Source: Streptococcus ratti FA-1 = DSM 20564
GTDB taxonomy: Bacteria; Bacillota; Bacilli; Lactobacillales; Streptococcaceae
Reading direction: 5' to 3'
Assembly: GCF_000286075.1 (NCBI RefSeq)
Contig: NZ_AJTZ01000005.1
Coordinates: forward strand, 1,240,001 to 1,304,000
DNA length: 64,000 bases
The position numbers and the translations under genes are program-made. Positions 1-9,076 of the stretch are shown here, piece after piece (position 1 is the first letter of the stretch; each line of letters opens with the position of its first letter). The notes below the pieces were generated by a model. That model was not told the DNA's origin, did not search any database, and worked only from the letters and a program-made list of their open reading frames with translations.

Positions 1-185
1 TCCGATAGCTTGAACCGCTAAAATTAAAGTTTTTTAGGATTTTTTAACCTGAAAATTGCATTGGAAACTGATTTAACAGCACATCAATCAAAGCATTTCA
101 TTTTAATAACAGCAGCAAGCAGTAATCGCTTCATCTTTCCCTTCCTTGAAGATTGAAACTATTTTGAAATCAGCCACTGTAGCTA
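1..185. other. Intergenic, nothing recognised
   Basis: AT-rich sequence at the window edge. I see no start codon with a ribosome binding site, no clear hairpin and no RNA gene here. Any gene to the left lies outside the window. Confidence 0.4.
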
Positions 186-289
186 ATACTCAATGAAAAT
201 CAAAATCAGACTAGGCGACGTAGATGCAGATAGAACTGAAGTTCATCAAATCAAGTCAACAACGTCTGATTTTAATTTTCGAAGAGTAT
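186..289. repeat. RUP-like intergenic repeat, copy 1
   Basis: About 104 bp starting ATACTCAATGAAAATCAAA and ending in its approximate reverse complement (TTTTCGAAGAGTAT). Three further copies lie at 28096, 35101 and 52307. The ends and size resemble the streptococcal RUP type, a small non-autonomous repeat thought to be moved by IS630-family transposase; that family link is from memory. No transposase is encoded nearby. Confidence 0.75.
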
Positions 290-312
290 AAACCTTCATT
301 TCTATTAAAGAG

Positions 313-357
313 CAAAACAAAACCCAACAGTCTCGAGCACTGCTGGGTTTTGTTTTA
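313..357 (-). terminator. Terminator after rpmH
   Basis: Long inverted repeat (AAAACAAAACCCAACAG and its complement) with a 9-nt loop, flanked by T-rich sequence on both sides, so it could work in both directions. It lies about 90 nt beyond the rpmH stop. Confidence 0.8.
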
Positions 358-446
358 TTTGTCAAATATGATTTTAGTTTAGATAAAAATGTTTTTAAAA
401 AAGTCTGCAAAGCTGCAAACAGCTGAAACAGTTTTAATAACTAAAA

Positions 447-581
447 TTAAGCAGACAAGACTTTACGTCCCTTACGGCGGCGTGCTGCTAAAACACGGCG
501 GCCATTTTTAGTAGACATACGGTGACGGAATCCGTGCTTGCGCTGACGACGGATCTTACTTGGTTGAAAAGTACGTTTCAC
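447..581 (-). CDS. rpmH: 50S ribosomal protein L34
   Basis: Encodes 44 residues beginning [18 protein letters not shown] and ending KVLSA, the usual L34 length and sequence, rich in Arg and Lys. It is a structural protein of the large ribosomal subunit. The start codon is GTG at 579-581, behind a strong GAGGAGG site. It is too short for a usual ORF cut-off. It is transcribed alone from the promoter at 657-685 and ends at the hairpin at 313-357. The rnpA-yidC-jag group lies about 400 nt upstream, as a separate unit rather than the rpmH-rnpA operon of many bacteria. Confidence 0.97.
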   Translation of the reverse strand: MKRTFQPSKIRRQRKHGFRHRMSTKNGRRVLAARRRKGRKVLSA

Positions 582-656
582 GCTGAATACCTCCTCATAG
601 ATTTTCGTATTCGTTTAGCCGGCTATTATGTGATCAGTTACTAAACATACTAAACT

Positions 657-685
657 ATTTTATAACAAAGAAAGACCGGTGTCAA
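657..685 (-). promoter_or_regulatory. rpmH promoter
   Basis: On the minus strand a perfect -35 TTGACA (680-685) and -10 TAAAAT (657-662) are separated by 17 nt. This gives rpmH a leader of about 70 nt. Confidence 0.8.
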
Positions 686-924
686 GGTATACTTTTCATT
701 TATATCTCTTTGAAGAGACTAGAAAATGCAAGTCACAGCCATCTTGGAATAAGCCACCATCAGCAAAAAACAGCAGCTTTTCAGAAAACGGCACTTCTAA
801 AACAGCCCTTACCCTAACAGAGAACGGCCTGACAAGAGGAGTTGCACCAGGCATCATTAGGATGCTTCGTGATGCTTTTCCCTGACTGGATGTAAGAAAA
901 ACAGCTCATAGCGGCACTAAAATA
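686..924. other. Intergenic, no gene supported
   Basis: Between the rpmH promoter and the jag terminator. The only open frame (679-885, plus) lacks a ribosome binding site and has no recognisable protein features, so I treat the stretch as non-coding. Confidence 0.5.
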
Positions 925-950
925 GGGACTGGCCTTTTTTATCCAGTCCC
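925..950 (-). terminator. Hairpin downstream of jag
   Basis: GGGACTGG and CCAGTCCC arms around a 10-nt loop, placed 46 nt after the jag stop. The T-tract on the minus strand is weak (CTATTTTAG). Confidence 0.55.
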
Positions 951-995
951 ATGTCTAGTAATTTAGATTATAGCCATAGCTAAATATCTTAAAAC

Positions 996-1991
996 TTAAT
1001 CTTTCAAAGCTACTACTACATAACGATTAGGGTCGTTGCCTTCAGAATAGCTTTCAACGCCATCGATCCCTGTAATAGTCTTGTGGACAACCTTACGTTC
1101 ACTGTTGCTCATCGGATCCATTTGGTAAGCTTTCCCTGAATCTAAAACACGGTTGGCAATTTTATGGGCAAAGTCAATCAAGGTTTCTGTACGATGCTCC
1201 ATGTAGTCATGAACATTCAAAGACACAGCAAAATGTTTGGAATAGTGGTCATGAAGAAAATTCTGAGCTAATAATTGCAGAGACTTTAAAACCTTGCCAT
1301 GGTAGCCAATCACACGCCCTGCTTCAGGTGTTTCGATCTGAAGATTGATTTGACGGCGATTATTGGTCATCTCAATGCTTGCTTCCAAATCCATCTCATA
1401 AATAATATTCTGAACATACTGCAAAACAGCTTCTCCAGCCTGAACGATATCAGCACCGCCTTCAACCTCATCGAATTCATGGGCAACGAATTCCTCAAAG
1501 GTTTGATCCGTCTTGACCCTAGGTGTGTCAGCCTTCTCGGCTGCTGCTTCAGCCTGAGTTTCAGAGCTCTTTAAATCTTTCTGGCTGCTGGCTGATGGAG
1601 ATTTTGTCAAGACTTCCTGCGGTGAAATCTTACGTTCTACAAGTTGCTCTTTGAGTGTGTCATCCAAAGGCTCCCCATCTTCTTTTTCTATCTCTTTGAT
1701 TGCCTTAGAGAGTTTATTTAAAGCTACCGTATCCTCAACGCTGCTGGAAACAGGGGCATTTTGCTTATTGACAGCCTCAGGTACTCCGCGGACGGCTTTT
1801 TGATCTGCTTTATGAGCCGTCTTTTCATTGATGCTTTCAATTTCAACACGGGCTAATTTTTTTCCAAAACCTAAAAATCCCTTTTTTTCCCGTGAGATGA
1901 CTCTGATATGAGCCTTCATACGGGAAATTCCCATTTGTTTCAAACCATTTTCAATAGCTTCTTCAACAGTTTTTCCTGTGAACAATACCAT
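996..1991 (-). CDS. jag: RNA-binding protein KhpB/Jag (EloR)
   Basis: 331 residues in the Jag order: an N-terminal Jag domain (about 1-50, with the KKGFLGFGKK stretch), a long charged linker (about 55-185), a KH domain around 190-265 (RVIGYHGKVLKSLQ) and an R3H domain near the end (NSERKVVH). Family members bind RNA together with KhpA; in pneumococcus the protein regulates cell elongation. It starts at ATG behind AAGGAG and follows yidC by 12 nt, the usual rnpA-yidC-jag arrangement. The acidic, Ala/Gln-rich linker is the least conserved part. Confidence 0.95.
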   Translation of the reverse strand: MVLFTGKTVEEAIENGLKQMGISRMKAHIRVISREKKGFLGFGKKLARVEIESINEKTAHKADQKAVRGVPEAVNKQNAPVSSSVEDTVALNKLSKAIKEIEKEDGEPLDDTLKEQLVERKISPQEVLTKSPSASSQKDLKSSETQAEAAAEKADTPRVKTDQTFEEFVAHEFDEVEGGADIVQAGEAVLQYVQNIIYEMDLEASIEMTNNRRQINLQIETPEAGRVIGYHGKVLKSLQLLAQNFLHDHYSKHFAVSLNVHDYMEHRTETLIDFAHKIANRVLDSGKAYQMDPMSNSERKVVHKTITGIDGVESYSEGNDPNRYVVVALKD

Positions 1992-2003
1992 GATTTGTTC
2001 TCC

Positions 2004-2819
2004 TTATCTTCTCTTCTTCTGCGCTTTTTTCTTAGCACGTCTTTTCCTAGCTTCCAGCTCACGCGCTTCTTTTTCAAGGCGCTCGCGCTCTGCAATAATC
2101 TTAAACGGATTATTTAAGAGGAGAATCTGGAAGACCTGATAGGCATTGGAGATTACCCAGTAAAGAGCAACCCCACTCGCCAGATTAAATCCAACCAGCA
2201 GAATGAAAATCGGCAAAATAATGTTCATTGCCACCATCACGCCGCTTCGCTCCTTAGCTGCCTTATTGGTCAGCCAAGATGACAAGAAGGTGAACACTGC
2301 TGCCAAAACCGGCAGGATAAAATAAGGGTCCTTATCACCAATATCCATCCAGAGAAAAGAGCCCGTTTTTAAAAATTCAACACGGGTCAAGGCCTGATAA
2401 AGAGCCCAGAGCACCGGCATTTGGATAAGCAGAGGAAAAAGACTGGCATAAGGATTGACACCGTATTCTTTATAGAGCTTTTGACTCTCCTCGGCTAACA
2501 GCATCCGGCTTTCTCTGTCTTTGCCGGGGTATTTGGCTTGCAGAGCTTTCAATTCAGGCTGAATTTCCTGCATTTTCTGTCCGGATTTCAGCTGCATATT
2601 GAACAGGGGCAGGAGAAGCGTCCTAATCAGAATTGTAAAGATAATGATTCCGATGCCAATACGGCCATTGATAGAGAAAAAGCGAATAATTTCTGCAAAG
2701 AAATAAACGAACTTCTCCCAAGCCCCTTCTGACTGATGACTTACCTGGCCGCGGCCGCACGCTGACAAAAATAAAAGCGCAACAGATGCCAAGCCCATTA
2801 GTTTATATTTCTTTTTCAC
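2004..2819 (-). CDS. yidC: Membrane protein insertase YidC (lipoprotein form)
   Basis: 271 residues. A lipoprotein signal ends at Cys21 (LLFLSAC); about five membrane segments follow, then a very basic C-terminal tail ([12 protein letters not shown]) of the type that contacts ribosomes. YidC inserts proteins into the cytoplasmic membrane alone or with SecYEG. The start is GTG at 2817-2819 behind GGAAGGA, and it overlaps the end of rnpA by 17 nt, implying translational coupling. Streptococci usually carry two YidC paralogues; the rnpA-linked copy is normally called YidC1/OxaA1. Only this copy is in the window. Confidence 0.95.
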   Translation of the reverse strand: MKKKYKLMGLASVALLFLSACGRGQVSHQSEGAWEKFVYFFAEIIRFFSINGRIGIGIIIFTILIRTLLLPLFNMQLKSGQKMQEIQPELKALQAKYPGKDRESRMLLAEESQKLYKEYGVNPYASLFPLLIQMPVLWALYQALTRVEFLKTGSFLWMDIGDKDPYFILPVLAAVFTFLSSWLTNKAAKERSGVMVAMNIILPIFILLVGFNLASGVALYWVISNAYQVFQILLLNNPFKIIAERERLEKEARELEARKRRAKKKAQKKRR

Positions 2820-3162
2820 TGGTAGTTCCTTCCTGATACAATTTAGCCAATTTTAAAACATGGATTAAATTCTTTTTAAGCGTCCTATAGTCAAGCTCTT
2901 CAGTCCCTTTTCTGGCAATAATAACAAAATCCTGCGGCTGCAAATTGGGACTTAATTCCATAAGAATATGGCGCAATTTTCGTTTAATGGCATTTCTAGT
3001 GACAGCATTTCCCAACTTTTTTCCAACCGAAAGCCCAACACGATAGTGACTTTGATCTTTTTTTAAACTGTAGACAACAAACTTCCGATTGGCAATGCTG
3101 CGCCCTTCAGTAAAAATTGCCTGAAAATCTTTATCACTCTTAACGCGATAGCTTTTTTTCAA
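2803..3162 (-). CDS. rnpA: Ribonuclease P protein component
   Basis: 119 residues, normal length, with the basic signature [16 protein letters not shown] of the RnpA fold. It assists the RNase P RNA in cutting 5' leaders from tRNA precursors. The start is TTG at 3160-3162, giving [14 protein letters not shown] as in other streptococci; a nearby ATG is out of frame and hits a stop at once. First gene of the rnpA-yidC-jag operon, with a promoter at 3194-3221. Confidence 0.95.
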   Translation of the reverse strand: MKKSYRVKSDKDFQAIFTEGRSIANRKFVVYSLKKDQSHYRVGLSVGKKLGNAVTRNAIKRKLRHILMELSPNLQPQDFVIIARKGTEELDYRTLKKNLIHVLKLAKLYQEGTTSEKEI

Positions 3163-3193
3163 AACATGACTCCAATTAATTCAAAGTATTTTT

Positions 3194-3221
3194 ATTATAT
3201 CATAAAATGAAAAAAAGCCAA
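3194..3221 (-). promoter_or_regulatory. rnpA operon promoter
   Basis: Minus strand -35 TTGGCT (3216-3221), 16-nt spacer, -10 TATAAT (3194-3199). The -35 box lies within the 3' part of the argH terminator hairpin. Confidence 0.75.
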
Positions 3222-3240
3222 AAATCTCATTAATTTTTGG
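3210..3240 (-). terminator. argH terminator
   Basis: AT-rich stem CCAAAAAT/ATTTTTGG followed on the minus strand by seven T residues, 15 nt after the argH stop. Confidence 0.6.
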
Positions 3241-3255
3241 TTTCTTTTCTATTTC

Positions 3256-4632
3256 TTAAAATGCTTTTTTAGCTTCTTCTATCTGCCATTTAACTTGATC
3301 AAAGCCAGTACCGCCCAGTGAATTTCTGCGTTCTACAGCTGTCTTAGACTGAAGAGCCGTGTAGATGTCTTCTTTGATGAGGTCTGAAATTTCCTGATAG
3401 CGCTCAAAGGGAATATCTTGCAAGTAATGCCCATTCTTGGTGCATTCCAAAACTAGCTTTCCAACGATTTCATGAGCCTGTCTAAACGGTACTCCTTTAA
3501 CGGCTAAATAATCAGCCAGCTCAGTCGCATTTGAAAAATCTTTTTCTGTAGATTCGGCCATATGGGCATCATTGACTGTCATCGTCTCTAGCATACCAGC
3601 TAAAATATCAATAGCAACAGTAATCGTTTCTGCTGTGTCAAACATTCCCTCCTTATCTTCCTGCAGGTCTTTATTGTAGGCAAGAGGAAGAGATTTCATG
3701 ACTGTTAAAAGGCCGAAAAGATTGCCAAAGACACGGCCGGATTTGCCGCGAATCAGTTCTGCCATATCGGGATTTTTCTTTTGCGGCATGATAGAAGAGC
3801 CGGTTGAAAACGTATCAGACAGGGTCACAAACTTGAACTCATTAGAACACCAGCTGATAAGTTCTTCACAGATACGACTCATGTGTATCATGAGAATGCT
3901 GGCATTTGAGAGAAACTCCAAAATAAAATCACGATCAGACACCGCATCTAAGGAATTGCTGTAAGGCTTAGCAAAGCCCATCAGATCAGCTGTCATCTTG
4001 CGATCAATCGGAAAAGTTGTTCCTGCAAGAGCCGCCGCACCGAGAGGTGAGATATCCGCATGCTGCTCATTGAAGGCAAAGCGCTCACTGTCGCGCGTAA
4101 ACATATTGTAATAAGCCATCAAGTGATGACCAAAAGAAATCGGCTGAGCATGCTGCAGGTGCGTGTAGCCAGGCATAATCGTATAGACATGCTTTTCGGC
4201 CAGACCAAGCAAAGTGCGTCGCAGATTGCTCAATTTTTCCAGTACTTCAGCCAGTTTAGCCTTTAGGTAGAGATGCATGTCTGTTGCCACTTGGTCATTT
4301 CTTGAACGTGCGGTATGAAGCTTTCCTGCTGTCGGACCGATTTTCTCTGTCAGCAGCGTTTCAATATTCATGTGAATATCTTCGTTGGAGACATCAAAAA
4401 CCAATTGCCCAGTCTTATATTCTTGCAGCAGTTCTTCTAAACCAGCCTTGATTTTATCAGCATCTGCCTGCGGAATAATCCCTGTTTGTCCCAGCATTTC
4501 CACATGAGCTAAGGAACCCTTAATATCAAACTCGGCCATCTTTTGGTCGAAGGTGATGCTGGCTCCAAACTCTTCCACCCACTTCTCCAGTCCTGCTTCA
4601 AAGCGGCCGCCCCAAAGTTTTTTTTCTGTCAT
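3256..4632 (-). CDS. argH: Argininosuccinate lyase
   Basis: 458 residues, the normal length. It carries the fumarase/aspartase superfamily signature [12 protein letters not shown] near residue 280 and the N-terminal KLWGGRF typical of ArgH. It splits argininosuccinate into arginine and fumarate, the last step of arginine synthesis. It starts at ATG behind an AGAGGA site. It lies downstream of argG on the same strand but is separated by 364 nt holding two terminator hairpins, so it may be only partly co-transcribed. A TATAAT just upstream (on the second hairpin's 3' flank) could give it its own promoter. Confidence 0.97.
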   Translation of the reverse strand: MTEKKLWGGRFEAGLEKWVEEFGASITFDQKMAEFDIKGSLAHVEMLGQTGIIPQADADKIKAGLEELLQEYKTGQLVFDVSNEDIHMNIETLLTEKIGPTAGKLHTARSRNDQVATDMHLYLKAKLAEVLEKLSNLRRTLLGLAEKHVYTIMPGYTHLQHAQPISFGHHLMAYYNMFTRDSERFAFNEQHADISPLGAAALAGTTFPIDRKMTADLMGFAKPYSNSLDAVSDRDFILEFLSNASILMIHMSRICEELISWCSNEFKFVTLSDTFSTGSSIMPQKKNPDMAELIRGKSGRVFGNLFGLLTVMKSLPLAYNKDLQEDKEGMFDTAETITVAIDILAGMLETMTVNDAHMAESTEKDFSNATELADYLAVKGVPFRQAHEIVGKLVLECTKNGHYLQDIPFERYQEISDLIKEDIYTALQSKTAVERRNSLGGTGFDQVKWQIEEAKKAF

Positions 4633-4662
4633 TTTATGTCCTCTTCTTAATTTCTATTATAG

Positions 4663-4732
4663 AAAAAGAGGGCGGGACAAAAATCGGTAAATCGTAATGT
4701 CATTACAATTTCGATTTTGTCGTCCCACCTCC
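4663..4732 (-). terminator. Long hairpin terminator before argH
   Basis: Arms of the type GAGGTGGGAC/GTCCCGCCCTC extended by CAAAATCG/CGATTTTTG, followed by TTTTTCTATAAT on the minus strand. Confidence 0.65.
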
Positions 4733-4763
4733 AATCACTGCGTCAAGCTACTATATCTTAAAT

Positions 4764-4797
4764 AATTAAAGGAGGCAGGACTTTTGTCCCAGCCCCC
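4764..4797 (-). terminator. Terminator downstream of argG
   Basis: GGGGCTGGGAC and GTCCTGCCTCC arms around AAAA, followed by TTTAATTATTT on the minus strand. Confidence 0.65.
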
Positions 4798-4996
4798 ATG
4801 AGTGTCACTGCACTTATCTTCTTAAATCTCGTCTCTCTGCGGACAAGTTTATTTAAGCTCGGTGTAACTCTCTGTTTACACTTACGAGTGGTTAGAAAAG
4901 AGTTTCAGATGGATATCACTGTGTCCTTTTATCTGACAATCTTTTCTAAACCATTGCTTTGTTCGTTTTTCATGATGATTTATCACTCGAACCCTT

Positions 4997-6196
4997 TTAC
5001 TGCTTGTTTTGATTAGCCACTTCGGCATTCACTTTTGTTGGCAGACCCCAAAGTTTAATGAAACCAACCGCTGCATCCTGATCAAAGGTATCAGCAGATG
5101 TGTAGGTTGCCAAATTTTCATCATAGAGTGAATTTGGTGACTTACGTGCAACTACCTTAGCTGAACCCTTGTAAAGTTTAACTTTGGCAATGCCATTAAC
5201 GGCTTTTTGCGTTTCATTGATATAAGCAATAATAGCCTGTGTCGCTGGATTAAACCAAAGGGCATTGTAGATGAGATTTGACAGTTCATTTTCAAGAATA
5301 GGTTTAAAGTGAGACACCTCACGCACTAATGTCAAATCTTCGATTTCCTTATGAGCTGTCAGCAGGGTAACCGCTCCGGGACATTCATAAATTTCACGCG
5401 ATTTAATACCAACAAGCCTGTTTTCCACATGGTCAATCCGTCCGACACTGTGTTTGCCAGCAATGACATTAAGCTTTTGGATCAAATCTGCCAGTTTCAT
5501 TTCTGTGCCATCAAGTGCAACTGGTTTTCCTGCTTCAAAAGTGATTTCAACATATTCTGCTTTGTCTGGTGCTTCTTCAACTGAATTTGTAATACCAAAA
5601 GCATCTTCCGGAACCTCATTCCACGGATTTTCAAGGACTCCGCACTCATTAGCACGGCCCCAAAGATTTTGGTCCACTGAGTAAGGATTGTCCAGGTCAG
5701 CCGGAACAGGAACTCCGTTTTCCTTGGCATAATTAATTTCCTCTTCACGCGACCACTTCCATTCACGAACCGGAGCGATAACCTTTAATTTAGGGTCTAA
5801 AGCGGCAATGGCGACTTCAAAACGAACTTGGTCATTTCCCTTGCCGGTACAGCCGTGAGCAATCGTTGTTGCTCCTGTCTTGTGAGCAATTTCAACCAAT
5901 TTTTTAGAAATAATCGGACGGCTGAGTGCTGAAACCAAAGGATATTTTTGTTCATAGTAAGCATGGGCTTGAAGAGCAGGCAGGACATACTCTTCGGCAA
6001 ACTCGTCCTTAACATCCAAAACATAAGACTCAACAGCACCAACTTTAAGAGCCTTGTCATGGATAAAGGCTAAGTCTTTGCCTTCACCGACATCCATACA
6101 AACAGCAACAACATCATAATCCTTTTTCAGCCAGGTAATAGCAACTGAGGTATCAAGACCGCCTGAATAGGCTAAAATAACTTTTTCTTTTGACAT
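4997..6196 (-). CDS. argG: Argininosuccinate synthase
   Basis: 399 residues from [10 protein letters not shown]; the ATP-binding P-loop SGGLDTS lies at residues 11-17. It joins citrulline and aspartate with ATP to give argininosuccinate. An in-frame TTG two codons upstream exists, but the ATG at 6194-6196 has GAG at correct spacing and is the conventional start. It is driven by a near-consensus promoter overlapped by ArgR-like boxes, so arginine repression is likely. Confidence 0.97.
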   Translation of the reverse strand: MSKEKVILAYSGGLDTSVAITWLKKDYDVVAVCMDVGEGKDLAFIHDKALKVGAVESYVLDVKDEFAEEYVLPALQAHAYYEQKYPLVSALSRPIISKKLVEIAHKTGATTIAHGCTGKGNDQVRFEVAIAALDPKLKVIAPVREWKWSREEEINYAKENGVPVPADLDNPYSVDQNLWGRANECGVLENPWNEVPEDAFGITNSVEEAPDKAEYVEITFEAGKPVALDGTEMKLADLIQKLNVIAGKHSVGRIDHVENRLVGIKSREIYECPGAVTLLTAHKEIEDLTLVREVSHFKPILENELSNLIYNALWFNPATQAIIAYINETQKAVNGIAKVKLYKGSAKVVARKSPNSLYDENLATYTSADTFDQDAAVGFIKLWGLPTKVNAEVANQNKQ

Positions 6197-6221
6197 AAAC
6201 AAACTCTTTTCTATTTTGAAT

Positions 6222-6278
6222 TTTGATTAATTATTCAAATAATGACTTTATTATATTGTATATTTATTCAAAAGTCAA
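6222..6278 (-). promoter_or_regulatory. argG promoter with two ArgR-like boxes
   Basis: -35 TTGACT (6273-6278), 17-nt spacer, -10 TATAAT (6250-6255). The spacer itself (6256-6272) reads TTTGAATAAATATACAA and a second box at 6222-6239 reads TTTGAATAATTAATCAAA. Both approximate the ARG-box pattern TGAAT-N4-ATTCA. Binding here would block polymerase. Confidence 0.75.
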
Positions 6279-6385
6279 GTATATTTTCAAAAAATGTTTA
6301 TTTTTATGTATTTTCCCCGGTTTAATCCCAATATGAGAACCCCAAGCAAGAAATTAATTGATTAGCCGAGCTATTATAGCAAAAG

Positions 6386-6414
6386 AAAAAAAAGATTGGA
6401 ACGTCTTGTTCCAA
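6386..6414 (-). terminator. Terminator of the 6447-7679 gene
   Basis: TTGGAAC/GTTCCAA stem with a 5-nt loop, then TCTTTTTTTT on the minus strand. The other flank is also T-rich (CCTCTTTT). Confidence 0.85.
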
Positions 6415-6446
6415 CCTCTTTTCACAATTATAATCAATCAATGCTC

Positions 6447-7679
6447 CTATTTCGGATATTTATAAGTTAATAAATAATCACCATTGGATTGTTTTGCAAA
6501 TTCCAGAGACACATAAGACAGTTTAGAATCATCAGAGCTTGAGTAGTCAGTGTAGAGAATCCTCAAAGATTTTTCAATACCTTGGCCGTAGTTTGTTACA
6601 ACTTCTCTTGCTTCAACAGGATTACCGTGTTTTTTAATGATATCATCTAATTTCGCACCGCCTGCACCAGTTTCCTCGTCACCAACGGTTAAGGCATTGA
6701 CATCAGCTTTTGTCCAATTCGACTTGTAAGAACCTCTTTCAGAAGTTTTAACCTTGGATGAATTGGAATATAATGTTCCGCTTGAAAGAATAAATTTGCC
6801 ATTATATTGCTTTTCAAAAGACAGTCTTGCTCTTTCATTGTCATCGTCGCCTTCATACTTCAAAGATAAGGTATCGCCATTAATGGTAGCATCTGAAGCC
6901 TTACCGAATTTTTTGAGGACAGACTTAACCGTAGTTCCTTCTTTATTAGAATAACCGGAAAACTCTAAATCCTCAAACTTAGACTCAGTCCATTTATATT
7001 CATACTCAGAACTGCTTGCAATATAGTCCTTGATATCGGTGCTGTCTTCTCCATCCTCATCTTCGTCATCATCAATGTCTTCATCATCGATATCTTCTTT
7101 ATCGCTTTTCTTTTCGTGCTTTTCAGTTTTTACCTGATCATCCTTAGGCTGACGGACAAAAACAGCAGCTCCGCTGGCCAAAAAGACCAGTGCGGCCAGC
7201 ACAATAGCAATAATTGACAAAACTTTTTTACGTTTCAGATTGACAATCAAGCTGACAACAGCATAAATAAGAGCTAAGAAAGCAATAATGACATAAATGA
7301 TAGGAAGCGGTGCTAACCAAGCTAAAATCAGGGTAATCGCCGAAATGACAAAGGAAATAATCGGAAGAACAATGAGTTCCTTACGAGCCGGAGCACTTTG
7401 GAAGGCTGGGTTAACAGTTGGAGGAACAGTCGGCTGTTCAAAGTTCATTTGCCCTTGCTGAACATTATTTTGCTGAGGCACTGCAGGTTCAGTTGCATTT
7501 ACAGGAGCCTGCGGTTGATTTTGAGCTTCCTGATAAGCGGCAGGATCTCCTGCAGTTTGCTCTGGTGCAGTTTGCTCTACCGGTTTTTGAGCTTGCGACT
7601 GATCAGTCTGATTTTCTGGCACAGGAGCTCCTCCAGCCGGATTTTCTGGAGTATTTCCATTATTAAATTCTTCTGTCAT
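6447..7679 (-). CDS. Membrane protein with acidic linker, tandem BLIP/SmpA-like C-terminal domains
   Basis: 410 residues, function unknown. Residues 1-100 are a Pro/Gln/Asn-rich, probably disordered cytoplasmic tail. Three membrane segments lie at about 100-175. A strongly acidic linker (EDIDDEDIDDDEDED) follows, then two related extracellular domains of about 75 residues, each starting with a pattern like VKSVLKKFGKAS or LDDIIKKHGNPV. Those resemble the small-protein fold of BLIP, SmpA and DUF3862 proteins. It is a single-gene unit with ATG behind AAGGAG, its own promoter and terminator. Related DUF4190-type proteins are common in streptococci; see the protein at 20395. Confidence 0.7.
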   Translation of the reverse strand: MTEEFNNGNTPENPAGGAPVPENQTDQSQAQKPVEQTAPEQTAGDPAAYQEAQNQPQAPVNATEPAVPQQNNVQQGQMNFEQPTVPPTVNPAFQSAPARKELIVLPIISFVISAITLILAWLAPLPIIYVIIAFLALIYAVVSLIVNLKRKKVLSIIAIVLAALVFLASGAAVFVRQPKDDQVKTEKHEKKSDKEDIDDEDIDDDEDEDGEDSTDIKDYIASSSEYEYKWTESKFEDLEFSGYSNKEGTTVKSVLKKFGKASDATINGDTLSLKYEGDDDNERARLSFEKQYNGKFILSSGTLYSNSSKVKTSERGSYKSNWTKADVNALTVGDEETGAGGAKLDDIIKKHGNPVEAREVVTNYGQGIEKSLRILYTDYSSSDDSKLSYVSLEFAKQSNGDYLLTYKYPK

Positions 7680-7713
7680 AATATCTCCTTCATTTTTTTC
7701 TTTATTGTACTAT

Positions 7714-7742
7714 AATCAAGAGCTTTTTTCAATGCTTGCCTG
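7714..7742 (-). promoter_or_regulatory. Promoter of the 6447-7679 gene
   Basis: -35 TTGAAA (7737-7742), 17-nt spacer, -10 TACAAT (7714-7719). Confidence 0.7.
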
Positions 7743-7818
7743 AACTTTAATACAGCCATAAAGAACAGCAGCTCTGCCATCAGATGCTTAGCCGATCACA
7801 GAACTGCCCATCTATTTT

Positions 7819-8361
7819 TTAGATACTTTTGGCCGTCTTAAGAATTTTCCAGCAATAATAGGCCAAATAAAAATCAATCATCCCATGAAGGACAGATCCG
7901 ATTCCGATTAAAACAATTAAGGTCAGCCAATAAGACATAGATACAGAAGCAGAAGCTGTCAGCAAGAGAACCACTAAAAACTCAGCCAAACCGTGGATAA
8001 TATTGAGCCCCAATGCCAAAAGCAGCGTTTTTCGCCAGTCTGTCAAAAAATCAGGATATTTGTGAACCAAGCAGGCACCCACTGCAGCAAAAATAAGGTG
8101 AGACAGGGCGCGCATGACAATGACAAAAGGAAAACCAGCCATAAAAAAGCCCAAGCCTGCTCCCAGAGCAACAGCAACAGCTACTCCCCACGATATAAAC
8201 ACGGCAAGAAAAACAGGAACGTGGCTGGCTAAGGTAAAGGAGGCGGGTCCAATAACCACCTTAACAGGCATGACCAGCGGAATCAAGATCGCAAAGGCAA
8301 TCAGCAGAGCAGACAAGGTCAGCTTTTGAATACGTTTTTTAGAGATAGGGGAAGCAGACAT
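7819..8361 (-). CDS. niaX: Niacin ECF transporter S component
   Basis: 180 residues with about five or six hydrophobic segments and no ATPase, as expected for an ECF S component that shares a common energising module encoded elsewhere. The sequence matches the NiaX type, including a PLVMPVKVVIGPASFTLASH stretch. The niacin assignment is supported by the adjacent niaR gene 68 nt upstream on the same strand. It has a good AAGGAG site and its own promoter at 8392-8420. Confidence 0.85.
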   Translation of the reverse strand: MSASPISKKRIQKLTLSALLIAFAILIPLVMPVKVVIGPASFTLASHVPVFLAVFISWGVAVAVALGAGLGFFMAGFPFVIVMRALSHLIFAAVGACLVHKYPDFLTDWRKTLLLALGLNIIHGLAEFLVVLLLTASASVSMSYWLTLIVLIGIGSVLHGMIDFYLAYYCWKILKTAKSI

Positions 8362-8391
8362 GATAACTCCTTAATCATTTTTACTGATTCG

Positions 8392-8420
8392 AGTTTACAT
8401 CATATCTTTACATGTGTCAA
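8392..8420 (-). promoter_or_regulatory. niaX promoter and candidate NiaR operator
   Basis: -35 TTGACA (8415-8420), 17 nt, TAAACT (8392-8397). The -35 sits in the partly palindromic TGTCTTGACACATGTA, the kind of site expected for the niacin repressor NiaR encoded next door. The operator is inferred from position and symmetry. Confidence 0.6.
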
Positions 8421-8429
8421 GACATTTAT

Positions 8430-8954
8430 CTAATCTTCAAATACCAGTCCTTCTTTTTTTAGATGTTGACGAATTTTTTCAAAGGTTTCCTGATCTCGGC
8501 AGGATATCCTGTGAAGGTGAATTCCTCCTGTCAGACTGCTTAGCAAGCTCTCCTGATAGCGGGACAGTTTATCCATAAAATAGTCTATCTCATCCTGACT
8601 TTCAATATTTAAAGGAGCCGTAATCATGCCATAAATAGGGTGCTCTACTTCAACGTCCAGTATTTTTCCGCCATTTTGAACGATTGTCTCTAATTCCAGA
8701 CGAACTTCCTTGGCACTGTGCTTGCAGGCTAGTTTCCCATGATAATAAGATTTTGGAACCTGCAGACGTTCTGCTAAAAGATAGCCCCGATGGGTTGCCA
8801 TAATATCATGGTTTTCGGCTCTTAACAGAGCAACGTCTCCCACAATGATCTGCCGGCTGACTCCCAGCTCTTTAGCCAGATGGCTGGCTGAAAGCGGCTG
8901 TTCTGCTTTTTCTAATTTTTTTAAAATAGCCTGACGGCGTTCCATAGCTTTCAT
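8430..8954 (-). CDS. niaR: Niacin-responsive transcription repressor NiaR
   Basis: 174 residues. An HTH domain fills about 5-60 (LSASHLAKELGVSRQIIVGDV), followed by a 3H domain with spaced histidines (EVEHPIYG, GGIHLHRI) that binds nicotinic acid and metal in this family. It represses niacin uptake genes when niacin is plentiful; its likely target niaX lies directly downstream. The first ATG is used, behind GAGGTGA. An imperfect palindrome (8972-8992) sits in its leader. Confidence 0.9.
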   Translation of the reverse strand: MKAMERRQAILKKLEKAEQPLSASHLAKELGVSRQIIVGDVALLRAENHDIMATHRGYLLAERLQVPKSYYHGKLACKHSAKEVRLELETIVQNGGKILDVEVEHPIYGMITAPLNIESQDEIDYFMDKLSRYQESLLSSLTGGIHLHRISCRDQETFEKIRQHLKKEGLVFED

Positions 8955-9003
8955 TAGTCACCTCTGATTTTGGCAATACGTTTTCGTATGCCCGATTGCT
9001 TTA

Positions 9004-9033
9004 ATTATAGCAAATCCTGCTAACTGCTGTCAG
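9004..9033 (-). promoter_or_regulatory. niaR promoter
   Basis: -35 CTGACA (9028-9033), 18-nt spacer, -10 TATAAT (9004-9009). Confidence 0.65.
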
Positions 9034-9076
9034 CAGCAGTTTAAACAAAAAATCTGTCTTATTTGCTTGAACAAAC

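Larger units (their letters stand above)
4633..4996 (-). other. Hairpin-rich argG-argH intergenic region
   Basis: Non-coding stretch of 364 nt. In minus-strand order it holds a long imperfect inverted repeat (4889-4910 with 4931-4953), a small GTGTAA/TTTACAC hairpin (about 4862-4881), and two GGGAC/GTCCC terminator hairpins. The open frame at 4798-5016 runs through these repeats, lacks a ribosome binding site and is not credible. The role is unknown; attenuation between argG and argH is one possibility. Confidence 0.6.

Noticed and set aside
679..885. 68-codon open frame on the plus strand
   Set aside because: No ribosome binding site, overlaps the rpmH promoter, and the sequence has no protein-like pattern.
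4798..5016. 72-codon open frame on the plus strand in the argG-argH gap
   Set aside because: It runs through inverted repeats and into the 3' end of argG on the other strand; no ribosome binding site.
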